64,000 bases of DNA from an uncultured Clostridia bacterium (GTDB lineage: Bacteria > Bacillota > Clostridia > Lachnospirales > Lachnospiraceae), in NCBI GenBank assembly GCA_937895705.1, contig CALBKM010000030.1, forward strand, positions 68,045 through 132,044, written 5' to 3'. The position numbers were made by a program, and so were the translations under genes. Below, piece after piece: positions 8,003 to 16,230 of this stretch; the first letter of the stretch is position 1, and each line of letters starts with the position of its first letter. The notes beneath the pieces are model-generated. The model saw only the letters and a list, made by a program, of their open reading frames with translations. It ran no database searches and was not told the origin of the DNA.

Positions 8003-8154
8003 CGAACGAAGAAGATCGTGGTCGTTCGGCTCACGGTTGGAGTTCCCAAAAGAGAGTTGGGTTCGCTCTCCCGAATAGGCTGCAAAAGCTGAAAACCGAG
8101 GAACCTTACAAAAGAAAGTGTAAAGCTCCTGATTATGGTCAGGAGCATTTTTTT
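8003..8154 (+). ncRNA. Candidate structured small RNA (~150 nt)
   Basis: A stand-alone transcription unit is predicted from a promoter and a terminator with no plausible coding frame between. Local stems include GAACGA/TCGTTC around 8005-8030 and GAGAG/CTCTC in the middle. A longer-range CGGTT/AACCG pairing could close the centre. I compared it by eye with SRP RNA, tmRNA, RNase P, T-box, c-di-GMP and common metabolite riboswitches and saw none of their core motifs. It could instead be an attenuated leader of the AraC-type gene at 8237, but that gene has its own -10-like TATAAT at 8195. Confidence 0.4.
8125..8154 (+). terminator. Rho-independent terminator of the candidate sRNA
   Basis: A perfect 8-bp stem GCTCCTGA/TCAGGAGC with a 6-nt loop is followed by ATTTTTTT. 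Confidence 0.85.
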
Positions 8155-8236
8155 CACATCCTCAAAAAAGTCAAGAAATCTTCCATCAATAGTGTATAAT
8201 GGACTTACATCGCGATGCATAGAAAGGAAGTTGACT

Positions 8237-9739
8237 ATGAGTTATCCGTTACACACCCGTGCCATTATGGGCTATGTGGAGGCACATATCCGGGAAGGAA
8301 AAATCGATTATACCGAACTGGAACGCAGGATGGGATTTTCTTATGCCCACATCCGGGATTTCTTTAAGAAGCACACCGGTATTTCCCTGGGAAGTTATGT
8401 GCGTACCAGACAGTTACTTGCGTCGGCCTTTGAACTGTTGCATACGGACAAGTCGGTGATGGACTTAGCCCTTGCTTACGGGTTTTCCAACCACGAAAGC
8501 TATACCCGCGCCTTTACAAAGGCCATGGGACGGACGCCCAGTGCCTTTCGGAAGGAGCGGCCGTTGATGGGAACGTCGGAGCTGGCGGAAGGGTTGTACG
8601 GTATCGGATTGCTCAGTCGGAAAGAGCGAAGGAGCGATGTTGAGATGAGACAGAAGGAAAAATATCAGAACGGTGACAGTACGATTTTATACGGGGTTCC
8701 GAAGGTGGAATGGGGAACCTACGGCGGTTCTACGCCGTACCCGATTTGCTTAAAAGCATGTGCGGACTATTTGGGTGAGGATTTGGACTACGCGGAGATT
8801 TTAGTGGCATGCGGTGGAGCTTTCCGATTTACCTGGAACGAGAAGGAATGGGACATGAGTAATGTGGACATCTACCACACTTTCACCGAGGGCGGAGAAG
8901 AAACGGTGTATTCCTACGCGGCTAAGGCATTAGGCAGAGAGTTCTCCATGCTTGGCAGAACGGAGACTACCACGAAAGAAGAGTTTATTGCTTTTATTAA
9001 AAAGCATATTGACGAGGGGCATCCGTGTATTGCTCAGGGTATCATCGGGCCGCCGGAGGCGTGTATCATCACCGGATATCGGGATAACGGAAACACGTTG
9101 CTTGGCTGGAACTTCTTCCAGAACGACCCGGCATTCGGCGGGGCGGTAAGCTTTGATGAGAGCGGTTACTTTGTTTGTGACAACTGGTGGGAAAACACGG
9201 ATACCCAGGCGGTGATGTGCCTCGGTCCGGTGGAAGGCGAACCAATCGGAGTGATAGAGATTCTGAGAACGGCTGTAGAAGTTATGACCGGACGGCAGGA
9301 CGGTCCGTACCGTAAGGGTGTGGCTGGTTTTGATGCTTGGGGGAAGATGCTTTCCGAGGACAGTGTATTTTCCGGAGAGAATGAATCTCTGTTGTTTGAG
9401 AAAATGCTTTGTCAGGACGATGCCACCACTTGTCTCATTGACGGAAGAGGCTGTGCTTCTGTGTACTTTAAGAAGCTTGCGGAACAGGTATCCGAATGTG
9501 CCGATGCAGACGACAATGCAAAGAATGCTGAGAAATACAAGCTGTTGGCAGAGTTGTTTGTCAAGGAAAAGAGTCTTGCGGAGCAGATCTGGTCCTTGCT
9601 GGGCAGTTGGGACAATATGGAGCAGAGACCGGCAAAGCTTGCGGGAAAAGCGGTACGGGAACAGGCTTGCAAGCATATCAAACAGATTGAGGCGTTGGAA
9701 GAGAGATGCCTTGGAGTGCTGAAGAAATTGAGTGAATAA
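8237..9739 (+). CDS. AraC-type regulator fused to a BtrH-like papain-fold domain
   Basis: A 500-residue fusion. Residues 1-107 are an AraC/XylS double helix-turn-helix, with 'MDLALAYGFSNHESYTRAFTKAMGRTPSAFRKE' split across the second HTH and recognition helix. After a linker, residues from about 155 resemble the BtrH/cysteine-peptidase-like fold known from butirosin synthesis. Visible stretches are 'TPYPICLKACADYLG', 'DYAEILVACGGAF', 'GHPCIAQGIIGPPEACIITGY' and 'LLGWNFFQ'. A helical C-terminal part (about 400-500) follows. The effector domain probably senses a metabolite; catalysis is uncertain. AAAGGAAG precedes the start at 8237. The gene lies between the candidate sRNA and a terminator, so it is monocistronic. 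HTH call firm; BtrH likeness moderate. Confidence 0.8.
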   Translation: MSYPLHTRAIMGYVEAHIREGKIDYTELERRMGFSYAHIRDFFKKHTGISLGSYVRTRQLLASAFELLHTDKSVMDLALAYGFSNHESYTRAFTKAMGRTPSAFRKERPLMGTSELAEGLYGIGLLSRKERRSDVEMRQKEKYQNGDSTILYGVPKVEWGTYGGSTPYPICLKACADYLGEDLDYAEILVACGGAFRFTWNEKEWDMSNVDIYHTFTEGGEETVYSYAAKALGREFSMLGRTETTTKEEFIAFIKKHIDEGHPCIAQGIIGPPEACIITGYRDNGNTLLGWNFFQNDPAFGGAVSFDESGYFVCDNWWENTDTQAVMCLGPVEGEPIGVIEILRTAVEVMTGRQDGPYRKGVAGFDAWGKMLSEDSVFSGENESLLFEKMLCQDDATTCLIDGRGCASVYFKKLAEQVSECADADDNAKNAEKYKLLAELFVKEKSLAEQIWSLLGSWDNMEQRPAKLAGKAVREQACKHIKQIEALEERCLGVLKKLSE

Positions 9740-9752
9740 ATAAGTGTGGCAG

Positions 9753-9790
9753 ATGCCGGGCAGACGTTAGGTTTGCCCGGTATTCTTTTA
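9753..9790 (+). terminator. Rho-independent terminator
   Basis: The stem around GCCGGGCA/TTGCCCGGT has a ~9-nt loop and is followed by ATTCTTTTA. It separates the two AraC-type fusion genes. Confidence 0.75.
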
Positions 9791-9944
9791 GTTTTACGGG
9801 AACTGGCTCTTGTATACAGACTGTAGCTGCGATAAAATAATGCTTGAAATCCATAGTAACATGCCAAAATCGGAAATGTTTTTCCTACCTCCATCGTGTA
9901 TGCTATAGATGTAGCTACAACAAAGAACAGAAAGGAGTGTAAGC

Positions 9945-11240
9945 GTGTACAAAGAATTGATTCAAGAAAGTCTCGACTACATCGAAGACAATTTGACGTG
10001 CGAGATTTTCGCGCAGGAGCTGAGCGAACGGGCCGGCTTTTCCTTGTTTCATTATTACCGGCTGTTTCAGACGGCAGTAGGGTTGCCGGTGATGCAGTAT
10101 ATTTTGCGCCGGAGACTACTGAATGCAATTTATGAAATTAGTTGCGGGAGCAAGATGATTGATGTGGAACTTCGATACGGATTTGAAACCCATGCGGGAT
10201 TTTACAAAGCGTTTGTGCGTGAAATCGGATGTACACCTGCACAGTATCTCAAGCGGTATAAGGTGAAAAAGCCTTACTGGATTAACATTTTTAAGGAGGA
10301 ACATGTTATGGTCTCACATAGGAAAGTGACAGCGATTTTGAAGGCATGGGGATTGGAAAAGGAAACTGTCTCCGATATTTATTACGAAGGAACCGGGAAC
10401 AAAAACGAGTCTGCGGTTTATGTAGGAGAAGATTACGTGCTGAAGTTTGCGGCAAACTTAGGAAAGCTTAAGAGTCATATTGCTATTTCCAAAGCATTGG
10501 AAACTGTCGGCTTGTATGCGGCAACGCCGGTGGAAACATTAAGCGGAGAAGAGTACATTGCGGACGGTGAACTGTATTTCTGCCTGACAAAGCGCCTGGA
10601 AGGACAGCAGATAAAGCTTGGTGCCATGTACGAGGAAGGCTTCTCGGAAAAAGCACGCTTTATCGGAGAAGTCATCGGACAGTTGAGCAAGGCACTGGCA
10701 AACGTAGAGGCGTTGGTGGAAGAAGCCGATATTTATGAGAGCGTGGTAAACTGGGCAATTCCGCAGCTTAAAGGGCAGCTTAATGTGCCGGAGCAGATTT
10801 TCAAGGACTATGAGGAAAACTTCGGAGCATTGTTTGAAAAGCTTCCGAAGCAGGTCATTCACAGAGATCCGAATCCGGGAAATATCATTTTGGCGAAGGA
10901 CAAATGGGGATTCATCGACTTTGAACTGAGCGAAAAGAACGTCAGAATCTTTGACCCGTGTTATGCCGCAACCGCGATTTTGTCCGAAAGTTTTGAAGCG
11001 GGCAATGAGGCAAAACTTGCGAACTGGGTACAGATTTACAAGAACATCATCACCGGATACGATGATGTTGTAAAGCTGACCGGAGAAGAGAAAGCGGCAA
11101 TTCCGTATGTGGTATTGTCCAACCAGTTACTGGCTCTGGCGTGGTTTGCGGGACAGGAGAAGTTTCGGGAACTCTATGAAACCAATAAGAAGATGACCGA
11201 GTGGATGGTCAGCGTGTTTGAGGAGTTAAAGGTGGAGTAG
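9945..11240 (+). CDS. AraC-type HTH fused to an APH phosphotransferase domain
   Basis: A 431-residue fusion. Residues 1-105 are an AraC/XylS DNA-binding domain with two HTHs ('CEIFAQELSERAGFS', 'MIDVELRYGFETHAGFYKAF'). Residues about 125-425 are an aminoglycoside-phosphotransferase-like kinase. Its ATP lysine is K167 ('YVLKFA'), its catalytic loop is H306-R-D308-P-N-P-G-N313, and its metal Asp is D325 ('FIDFE'). All kinase residues are intact, unlike the APH-like protein at 4806, so it may phosphorylate as well as sense a ligand. Translation starts at GTG 9945 behind AAAGGAG. It is monocistronic between terminators. Antibiotic modification coupled to transcription is possible but unproven. 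Confidence 0.85.
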   Translation: MYKELIQESLDYIEDNLTCEIFAQELSERAGFSLFHYYRLFQTAVGLPVMQYILRRRLLNAIYEISCGSKMIDVELRYGFETHAGFYKAFVREIGCTPAQYLKRYKVKKPYWINIFKEEHVMVSHRKVTAILKAWGLEKETVSDIYYEGTGNKNESAVYVGEDYVLKFAANLGKLKSHIAISKALETVGLYAATPVETLSGEEYIADGELYFCLTKRLEGQQIKLGAMYEEGFSEKARFIGEVIGQLSKALANVEALVEEADIYESVVNWAIPQLKGQLNVPEQIFKDYEENFGALFEKLPKQVIHRDPNPGNIILAKDKWGFIDFELSEKNVRIFDPCYAATAILSESFEAGNEAKLANWVQIYKNIITGYDDVVKLTGEEKAAIPYVVLSNQLLALAWFAGQEKFRELYETNKKMTEWMVSVFEELKVE

Positions 11241-11267
11241 GCACTGCGAAATGATTTTGGTTGAAAG

Positions 11268-11296
11268 ACACTTGCATGTGATGTGCAGGTGTTTTT
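11268..11296 (+). terminator. Rho-independent terminator
   Basis: ACACTTGCA/TGCAGGTGT (one G-U pair) with a 7-nt loop is followed by TTTTT, ending the AraC-APH transcript. Confidence 0.75.
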
Positions 11297-11317
11297 CGTT
11301 TTTGGAGGACTTTTTTC

Positions 11318-11346
11318 TTGTACATATAGCTCTGATTTGATAAAAT
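11318..11346 (+). promoter_or_regulatory. Promoter of the ceramidase-like/esterase operon
   Basis: TTGTAC and TAAAAT are separated by 17 bp, 44 nt before the first start codon of a four-gene unit. Confidence 0.6.
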
Positions 11347-11389
11347 AGTACTATGATTTGTATTGGCTGCCATATGGAGGGGAGATTTC

Positions 11390-12643
11390 ATGATAAAACT
11401 AGGTTATGCACAAGCGGATATTACGCCGGACAAGCCTTTGGAATTGGTAGGCTTTTACCGCCCGGATAATGTCTCAAAGGGTGTGGAACGTCCCTTACTG
11501 GTGCAGGTATCGGTGTGGGAAGATAAGGAGCGTTGTTGTCTGATTACCGTGGACAGCCTTGGGTTTATGAAGGACATGACGGAGTTTTTACGAGAACGGG
11601 TAGGCGAGGTTCTTGGTGTGTCTAAGGACAAGGTTATGGTGTGTTTTTCTCATACCCATGCGGCACCCAATGCCGACAGTGAGAAACAGTACTTTGAAAT
11701 GATATGTGAAAAGGTTTTGGGGGCGGTGCAGCAGGCTCTGGCTGATTCGAAGCCTGTTTGCGTAGGTTACGGTAATGCCGAGGTAGAGATTGGTGTGAAC
11801 CGTAGGCCGGGAGGTTACAAGGTAGACAAGCGTGCCGGATTTTTACCGGTGTGTGATGAAAAAACACAAAAGAATTGCTTGGTTCTGGTACGATTAACTG
11901 CCCACGGAAATGTGCTAAAAGCCGATAATTATAGGATTTCACCGGATTATTTCGGTGCGGTAAGGGAGAGGTTGCAGAAGCAATACGGTTGCCCGGTGAT
12001 GGTAATACAAGGGGCTTCCGGAAATATTGCGCCGAAATATTTTGATTCGGAGAATACGCCTGTTGATGCAAGCGGACCGGCCTTTGTACGCTCGAAGGAT
12101 GCATTACAAAGAATGGCGGAAGAAGTACGTGAAAAGCTTGCAGAGAGTACAGAGCGGATACCGATAACTGCAGATGTGGCTGTTCGGATGTATTCGAAAG
12201 AAATGATGCTTTACGCCGAGGTTCCGCCTTTGGAAGTTGCGGAAAAAATCGCATCGGAGGCAAAAGAATTGTGCGGAATCGACGGCACGGAATGGCTGGC
12301 GGAAGTGAGTCGGTTGCGTGAGCAAGGAGTATATAGGCAAGAAGAATGTGCGGAGGTACAGTACTTTTCTGTAGGGGATTGGTGCCTGTGCGGAGTGCCT
12401 TATGAACTGATGACAGAGTTTGCGCTTTGCGGAGTGGAACGAGCGGGAAATGAGTTCTTTTACATAAATGGGTACACTAACGGCTGTTTGTCGTATTTTC
12501 CGTTGGAAGAGGAGTTTGATAAGGGTGGATACGAAGTTTATTGGTCCATGTTGATTTATTACAAATACTTTCATCGGGTATTTCCTTTTGAACGGGAGTC
12601 GGGGGAAGGATTATTGGACTTTATGATTAAAAACAAAGAATAG
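11390..12643 (+). CDS. Neutral/alkaline ceramidase-like protein
   Basis: A 417-residue protein resembling the N-terminal catalytic part of neutral/alkaline non-lysosomal ceramidases, a family also present as 'hypothetical' proteins in many Clostridia. It opens with 'LGYAQADITPDKPLELVGFYRP' split around the usual (A)DITP motif, and carries 'VCFSHTHAAPNAD' (S87-H-T-H90), matching the zinc-binding THTHSGP region. 'VIQGASGNIAP' matches the 'QGxxGD' region. The C-terminal Ig-like domain of true ceramidases is not apparent, and there is no signal peptide. The substrate is unlikely to be ceramide; another amide or ester is possible. GGAGGGGAG supports the start at 11390. First gene of an operon with two esterases. 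Confidence 0.7.
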   Translation: MIKLGYAQADITPDKPLELVGFYRPDNVSKGVERPLLVQVSVWEDKERCCLITVDSLGFMKDMTEFLRERVGEVLGVSKDKVMVCFSHTHAAPNADSEKQYFEMICEKVLGAVQQALADSKPVCVGYGNAEVEIGVNRRPGGYKVDKRAGFLPVCDEKTQKNCLVLVRLTAHGNVLKADNYRISPDYFGAVRERLQKQYGCPVMVIQGASGNIAPKYFDSENTPVDASGPAFVRSKDALQRMAEEVREKLAESTERIPITADVAVRMYSKEMMLYAEVPPLEVAEKIASEAKELCGIDGTEWLAEVSRLREQGVYRQEECAEVQYFSVGDWCLCGVPYELMTEFALCGVERAGNEFFYINGYTNGCLSYFPLEEEFDKGGYEVYWSMLIYYKYFHRVFPFERESGEGLLDFMIKNKE

Positions 12644-12663
12644 AGAACAAAGGAGGAACTACG

Positions 12664-13050
12664 ATGTTACTGGTAGGAGTAAAAGCGGACAGCGGTTGGT
12701 TATCATCCCGTTGGAATCTAACCTACAGAGTCGGTTGGGAACACATTTGCAAGGGAGTGCATTCCGTGTATGATTTTTATGACGGCGCGGAGGTGCTAAT
12801 CGGTGGAGGGAAGGCGCAGATTGGCGGAAAGGACGATATTTTAAAACTGGAAGAAGGAATGAATCTGACGGTAAGAGGTATGTCGAAAATCCTCAAAGTG
12901 CCGGTGATGATTACCTTTTACAATCAGACCCAGGCAGTGGATGTCAGTGTTCCGCAGATGGGAGAGGAGTTTAAGGAAGCGGATTACGAAAAGTTTAATC
13001 AGTCATTATGCCAATACATGGACAGCATTGAACTGGCCATGTATCGGTAA
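12664..13050 (+). CDS. Orphan 128-residue protein in the esterase operon
   Basis: I do not recognise this protein. It is soluble, with no signal or membrane segment. It has a glycine-rich turn ('VLIGGGKAQIGGKDD') in the middle and a helical, acidic C-terminus ending 'DSIELAMYR'. AAAGGAGG gives a strong start. It is 20 nt after the ceramidase-like gene and 21 nt before the first esterase, so it is translated from the same message and may bind or regulate the neighbouring enzymes (inference). Confidence 0.7.
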   Translation: MLLVGVKADSGWLSSRWNLTYRVGWEHICKGVHSVYDFYDGAEVLIGGGKAQIGGKDDILKLEEGMNLTVRGMSKILKVPVMITFYNQTQAVDVSVPQMGEEFKEADYEKFNQSLCQYMDSIELAMYR

Positions 13051-13071
13051 ATATAGAAAAGGAGAAGTTTT

Positions 13072-13857
13072 ATGGGCGTTATCAGGTACACTTTTTATTC
13101 CGAGGCTCTGCGGGAGCAGACCAACATTATGGCCATTGTGCCGTCTTTTGAGCCGTGGCGGCATAAGATGAGCGCGAAGGAGTTTTACGAAACGTATCCG
13201 AAGCACAAGGTGCTCTACATCTGTCACGGCGGTTCCGACGACAGTTCCTTGTATCTTCGCAGAACCCGCATCGAGGAGTACGCAAACGAGCGGGATTTGA
13301 TTGTGATTTTCCCGGAGGTGCGGAACAGCTTTTACAGCAACATGGTGCGGGGCAAGAAATATTTTACTTATCTGACGGAGGAGCTTCCGAAGGTGGTGGA
13401 AAATCTGTTCCCGGTATCGAATAAAAGAGAGGATCGGTATGTGCTGGGCAATTCCATGGGTTCCCACGGTGCCTTTAAGTGGGCGTTAAATTGTCCGGAG
13501 TATTTTGCGGCGGCAACGGGTATGTCCGGTGCGGGAGATTTGGAGGAGCTGGGCTTCTACGACAGAATGCCGGACCGCATCATCAATTCCTTCGGTACCT
13601 TGGAAGAGTACAGAGGCAGCTACAATGATTTTAAGTTCCTTTACAAGAAGCATTTGGCAGAGGGTGTTTCCTTACCAAGGCTTTATGCTTGCTGCGGTAC
13701 CGAGGACGGCTTCTATCCGGGCGCAAAGAAGTTTGCGGTGGATGGAAAAGAAGCGGGCCTGCCGATTTTGTTTGAGGAAGGTCCGGGCGGTCACGACTGG
13801 GCGTTCTGGGACAAATGGCTTCCGGTTATGTTAGATCATATGTTAAAGGAGGATTAA
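13072..13857 (+). CDS. Esterase of the EstA/esterase D family (copy 1)
   Basis: A 261-residue alpha/beta hydrolase of the S-formylglutathione hydrolase/tributyrin esterase group, cytoplasmic. The nucleophile elbow is G126-N-S128-M-G130. D212 ('CGTEDGFYPG') and H241 ('GGHDWAFWDKW') complete the triad, and 'YICHGGSDD' forms the oxyanion region. It is clearly a paralogue of the next gene ('KYFTYLTEELPKVVENLFPV' against 'NYFTYLTEEVVAVAEGLLPV'). Members cleave short acyl esters, including acetylated sugars. The start follows AAAGGAGAAG. Third gene of the operon. Confidence 0.87.
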   Translation: MGVIRYTFYSEALREQTNIMAIVPSFEPWRHKMSAKEFYETYPKHKVLYICHGGSDDSSLYLRRTRIEEYANERDLIVIFPEVRNSFYSNMVRGKKYFTYLTEELPKVVENLFPVSNKREDRYVLGNSMGSHGAFKWALNCPEYFAAATGMSGAGDLEELGFYDRMPDRIINSFGTLEEYRGSYNDFKFLYKKHLAEGVSLPRLYACCGTEDGFYPGAKKFAVDGKEAGLPILFEEGPGGHDWAFWDKWLPVMLDHMLKED

Positions 13858-13860
13858 GTC

Positions 13861-14634
13861 ATGGGAATGCTTCATTTTGATTATTTGTCCCAGACCTTGG
13901 GATATCATACAAATATTTATTTCATTTTGCCGGCATGTACCCATGAGGGGGAGGCTCCGGCTGCAACACTGTATCTGCTCCACGGCGGCGCGGGCAACGG
14001 CATGGATTGGATTCGCTATACCTCCATTGAGCGGTATGCGGATAAGTACAACATCGCCGTGGTTATGCCGGAGGTGGACGGAAGCTGCTTCTATGCGGAC
14101 ATGAAACACGGCTACAACTATTTCACCTACTTGACAGAAGAGGTGGTAGCGGTGGCAGAGGGGCTTTTACCGGTGAATAAGGAGCCGGAAAAACGTCTGG
14201 TGGCAGGCCTTTCCATGGGCGGTTACGGTGCTTTCAAGTGGGCGTTCAATCGTCCGGACTTCTTTGCGGCAGCGGCAAACCTGTCAGGTATTTCCTTTAT
14301 TATGGATATTTTCGGCGGCAGCGGGTTTGCTGCAAAAGATGCGGAAGATACGTGCGGCCCGGTGGCGCTGAACTGGGGAAGCATAGAGGAACTTCGCGGT
14401 AGTGTGAGCGACTCCAAGGAATGGATAGACAAGGCGGTTCGGGAAGGTGCAAAGCTTCCGAAACTCTTTGCGGCCATCGGCACTGAGGACTACAGCTACA
14501 AGTTTTCCTGCGACTATTTGCAGTACTGTAAGGAGCAGGGGGTTGAGGTGCATTACGAGGAAATGCCGGGACAGCATGAGTGGAGTGTTTGGGATACAAT
14601 GATTGAGCGGTTTATGGCGTGGGCGCTTAAATAA
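13861..14634 (+). CDS. Esterase of the EstA/esterase D family (copy 2)
   Basis: A 257-residue paralogue of the preceding esterase, starting only 3 nt after its stop, with its ribosome binding site (AAGGAGG) inside the upstream gene's end. This suggests coupled translation. The triad is S118 in G-L-S-M-G-G, D210 ('GTEDYSYKF') and H239 ('GQHEWSVWD'). 'YLLHGGAGNGMDW' is the oxyanion stretch. The pair probably arose by tandem duplication and then diverged in substrate preference (inference). Last gene of the operon; a terminator follows. Confidence 0.88.
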   Translation: MGMLHFDYLSQTLGYHTNIYFILPACTHEGEAPAATLYLLHGGAGNGMDWIRYTSIERYADKYNIAVVMPEVDGSCFYADMKHGYNYFTYLTEEVVAVAEGLLPVNKEPEKRLVAGLSMGGYGAFKWAFNRPDFFAAAANLSGISFIMDIFGGSGFAAKDAEDTCGPVALNWGSIEELRGSVSDSKEWIDKAVREGAKLPKLFAAIGTEDYSYKFSCDYLQYCKEQGVEVHYEEMPGQHEWSVWDTMIERFMAWALK

Positions 14635-14643
14635 GTGTTTGGC

Positions 14644-14683
14644 AGCAGCAATCTGTGGCTTCATGGATTGCTGCTTTAATTTT
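14644..14683 (+). terminator. Rho-independent terminator of the esterase operon
   Basis: A perfect 10-bp stem AGCAGCAATC/GATTGCTGCT is followed by TTAATTTT. Confidence 0.85.
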
Positions 14684-14737
14684 CTGTAATCTCTGTCAAT
14701 TCCTTTTGAAAATGGAAGAAAAATGGACAATTTCTGC

Positions 14738-14765
14738 GAAAGTATCTTTCTTTTTTTGCCGGTAT
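14738..14765 (+). promoter_or_regulatory. Possible sigma-D/sigma-28 (flagellar) promoter
   Basis: GAAA at 14738-14741, a 16-nt gap and GCCGGTAT at 14758-14765 resemble the motility-sigma consensus TAAA-N15-GCCGATAT. The -10 box matches at 7 of 8 positions. A sigma-A-like TATAAT overlaps just downstream, so the assignment is tentative. Confidence 0.4.
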
Positions 14766-14857
14766 GTGTTATAATTGTTGAAATTACACGTGATATATTT
14801 GTGTGGGGTACGGTACAGACGGATTAGCAAATCGGATAATGAATTGGAGGACGGAAG

Positions 14858-16180
14858 ATGGGTAAGAAGTCAAAGGAAATGATGGATAACAAAAGGCTGC
14901 TAAATGCAAATATGGAACAGAAATTTAAGCTGTCGTTTAAATCCGTAATTATCGGATTCATTGTGGTTACTGTGCTGGCGGTGTTGAATATTGTGTTGAT
15001 TGCCAGAGCGGGAGACGTATCGTTGTTTGGGTCTTTTTTCCGGTGTGTCGGTATTGCGCTGTTGGTGTTGGCAGTGTTGTTTAATTTCAGCTTAATCAAT
15101 ATTGTCTCAAAATCTCTTACGGGAGCTTTGGTGAAACCGATTTATGAGTTGCAGGACGCAGTGAAACAGGTGAAAAACGGTAATTTTGATATTACTGTGA
15201 AATATGAGAGCGGGGACGAAATCGGTGTGTTGGCCAATGAATTGTGCGAAGCATGCGGTCAGATGAAAGCGATTGTGGCGGATGCCGGTTATATGCTTGG
15301 CGAAATGGCGGAGGGTAAGTTTAATGTTTCTTCCGGTGCGAGAAATGGCTATGTGGGCGATTTTCGGGCCTTGCTTGAGGGAATGGACAAATTGAACGTG
15401 CAGTTATCCGATACCATGCGTCAGATCCGGGTGACTGCTGACCAGTTGACAGTGGGTGCGGAGCAGATGGCAGACGGTGCTCAGAATCTGGCGGACGGTG
15501 CAACAGACCAGGCCGGCGCCATTGAGGAACTTACGGCTACGGTGGAAGATGTTGCCAATATTTCCGAAGAGAGTGCAAAGAATGCGGTGACTGCGGCAGA
15601 AAGTGCAACGTCGGCGGCGGAGAACGCAAAGAAGAACAGTGAGAAATTCGGACAACTTACGGAAGCGATGGATCGTATCACCGCAACCTCAAAGGAGATT
15701 GAGAACATTATTTCCGCAATTGAAGATATTGCATCCCAGACAAATCTTTTGTCCCTGAACGCGTCAATTGAGGCGGCCAGAGCAGGGGAAGCCGGAAGGG
15801 GCTTTGCGGTGGTTGCGGACCAAATCGGTAAGCTGGCGGCGGATAGTGCAAATTCCGCGGTTTCTACAAGAGAGCTGATCAGTAAATGTTTGAAGGAAGT
15901 GGAGTCCGGCAATGCGATTGTAACGGAGACCATCGAATCCTTCGGTACTGTACTTACGAATATGACAGAGTTTGCGGGATTGGCATCCGGTGCAGCGGAG
16001 GCGTCCAAGGCACAAGCGGATATGCTTAAGCAGGTAGAAGCAGGAATCAATCAGATTTCTTCCGTGGTACAGAACAATTCGGCGGCGGCTGAAGAGACTT
16101 CCGCACTGAGCGAAGAACTTTCCAATCAGGCGTCGAAGTTGGATGATGCGGTGAAAGCGTTTGTATTAAAAGGAGAATAA
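14858..16180 (+). CDS. Methyl-accepting chemotaxis protein without a large sensor domain
   Basis: A 440-residue chemoreceptor. Two hydrophobic helices (about 29-50 and 58-80) are separated by only a few residues, so there is essentially no extracytoplasmic sensor domain. A HAMP-like region follows ('VKPIYELQDAVKQVKNGNFD...YESGDEIGVL'), then a second linker helix. Next is the long signalling coiled coil with the conserved hairpin tip 'IASQTNLLSLNASIEAARAG' and 'GRGFAVVADQIGKLA'. It would pass signals to CheA/CheW. The signal must come from the membrane, the HAMP domain or a partner. No che or fla gene is adjacent. GGAGG supports the start. Monocistronic; a bidirectional terminator follows. Confidence 0.93.
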   Translation: MGKKSKEMMDNKRLLNANMEQKFKLSFKSVIIGFIVVTVLAVLNIVLIARAGDVSLFGSFFRCVGIALLVLAVLFNFSLINIVSKSLTGALVKPIYELQDAVKQVKNGNFDITVKYESGDEIGVLANELCEACGQMKAIVADAGYMLGEMAEGKFNVSSGARNGYVGDFRALLEGMDKLNVQLSDTMRQIRVTADQLTVGAEQMADGAQNLADGATDQAGAIEELTATVEDVANISEESAKNAVTAAESATSAAENAKKNSEKFGQLTEAMDRITATSKEIENIISAIEDIASQTNLLSLNASIEAARAGEAGRGFAVVADQIGKLAADSANSAVSTRELISKCLKEVESGNAIVTETIESFGTVLTNMTEFAGLASGAAEASKAQADMLKQVEAGINQISSVVQNNSAAAEETSALSEELSNQASKLDDAVKAFVLKGE

Positions 16181-16196
16181 GATAGAAAGAGAACGG

Positions 16197-16226
16197 AAAG
16201 AGCGGAGGGTGACTCCGCTCTTTTCT
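16197..16226. terminator. Bidirectional terminator between MCP and AraC genes
   Basis: A perfect 11-bp stem AAAGAGCGGAG/CTCCGCTCTTT with a 5-nt loop is flanked by A- and T-rich ends. It serves the two converging genes. Confidence 0.85.
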
Positions 16227-16230
16227 TGCG

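Noticed and set aside
8930..9676. A 248-residue minus-strand open frame inside the AraC-BtrH gene
   Set aside because: The + strand gene has clear domains and a ribosome site. The reverse frame has neither and is Cys/Arg/His-rich, as expected of antisense frames.
14824..16180. Repeated short Ala/Glu-rich codon patterns in the chemoreceptor
   Set aside because: They reflect the heptad pattern of the coiled coil and are not DNA repeats.
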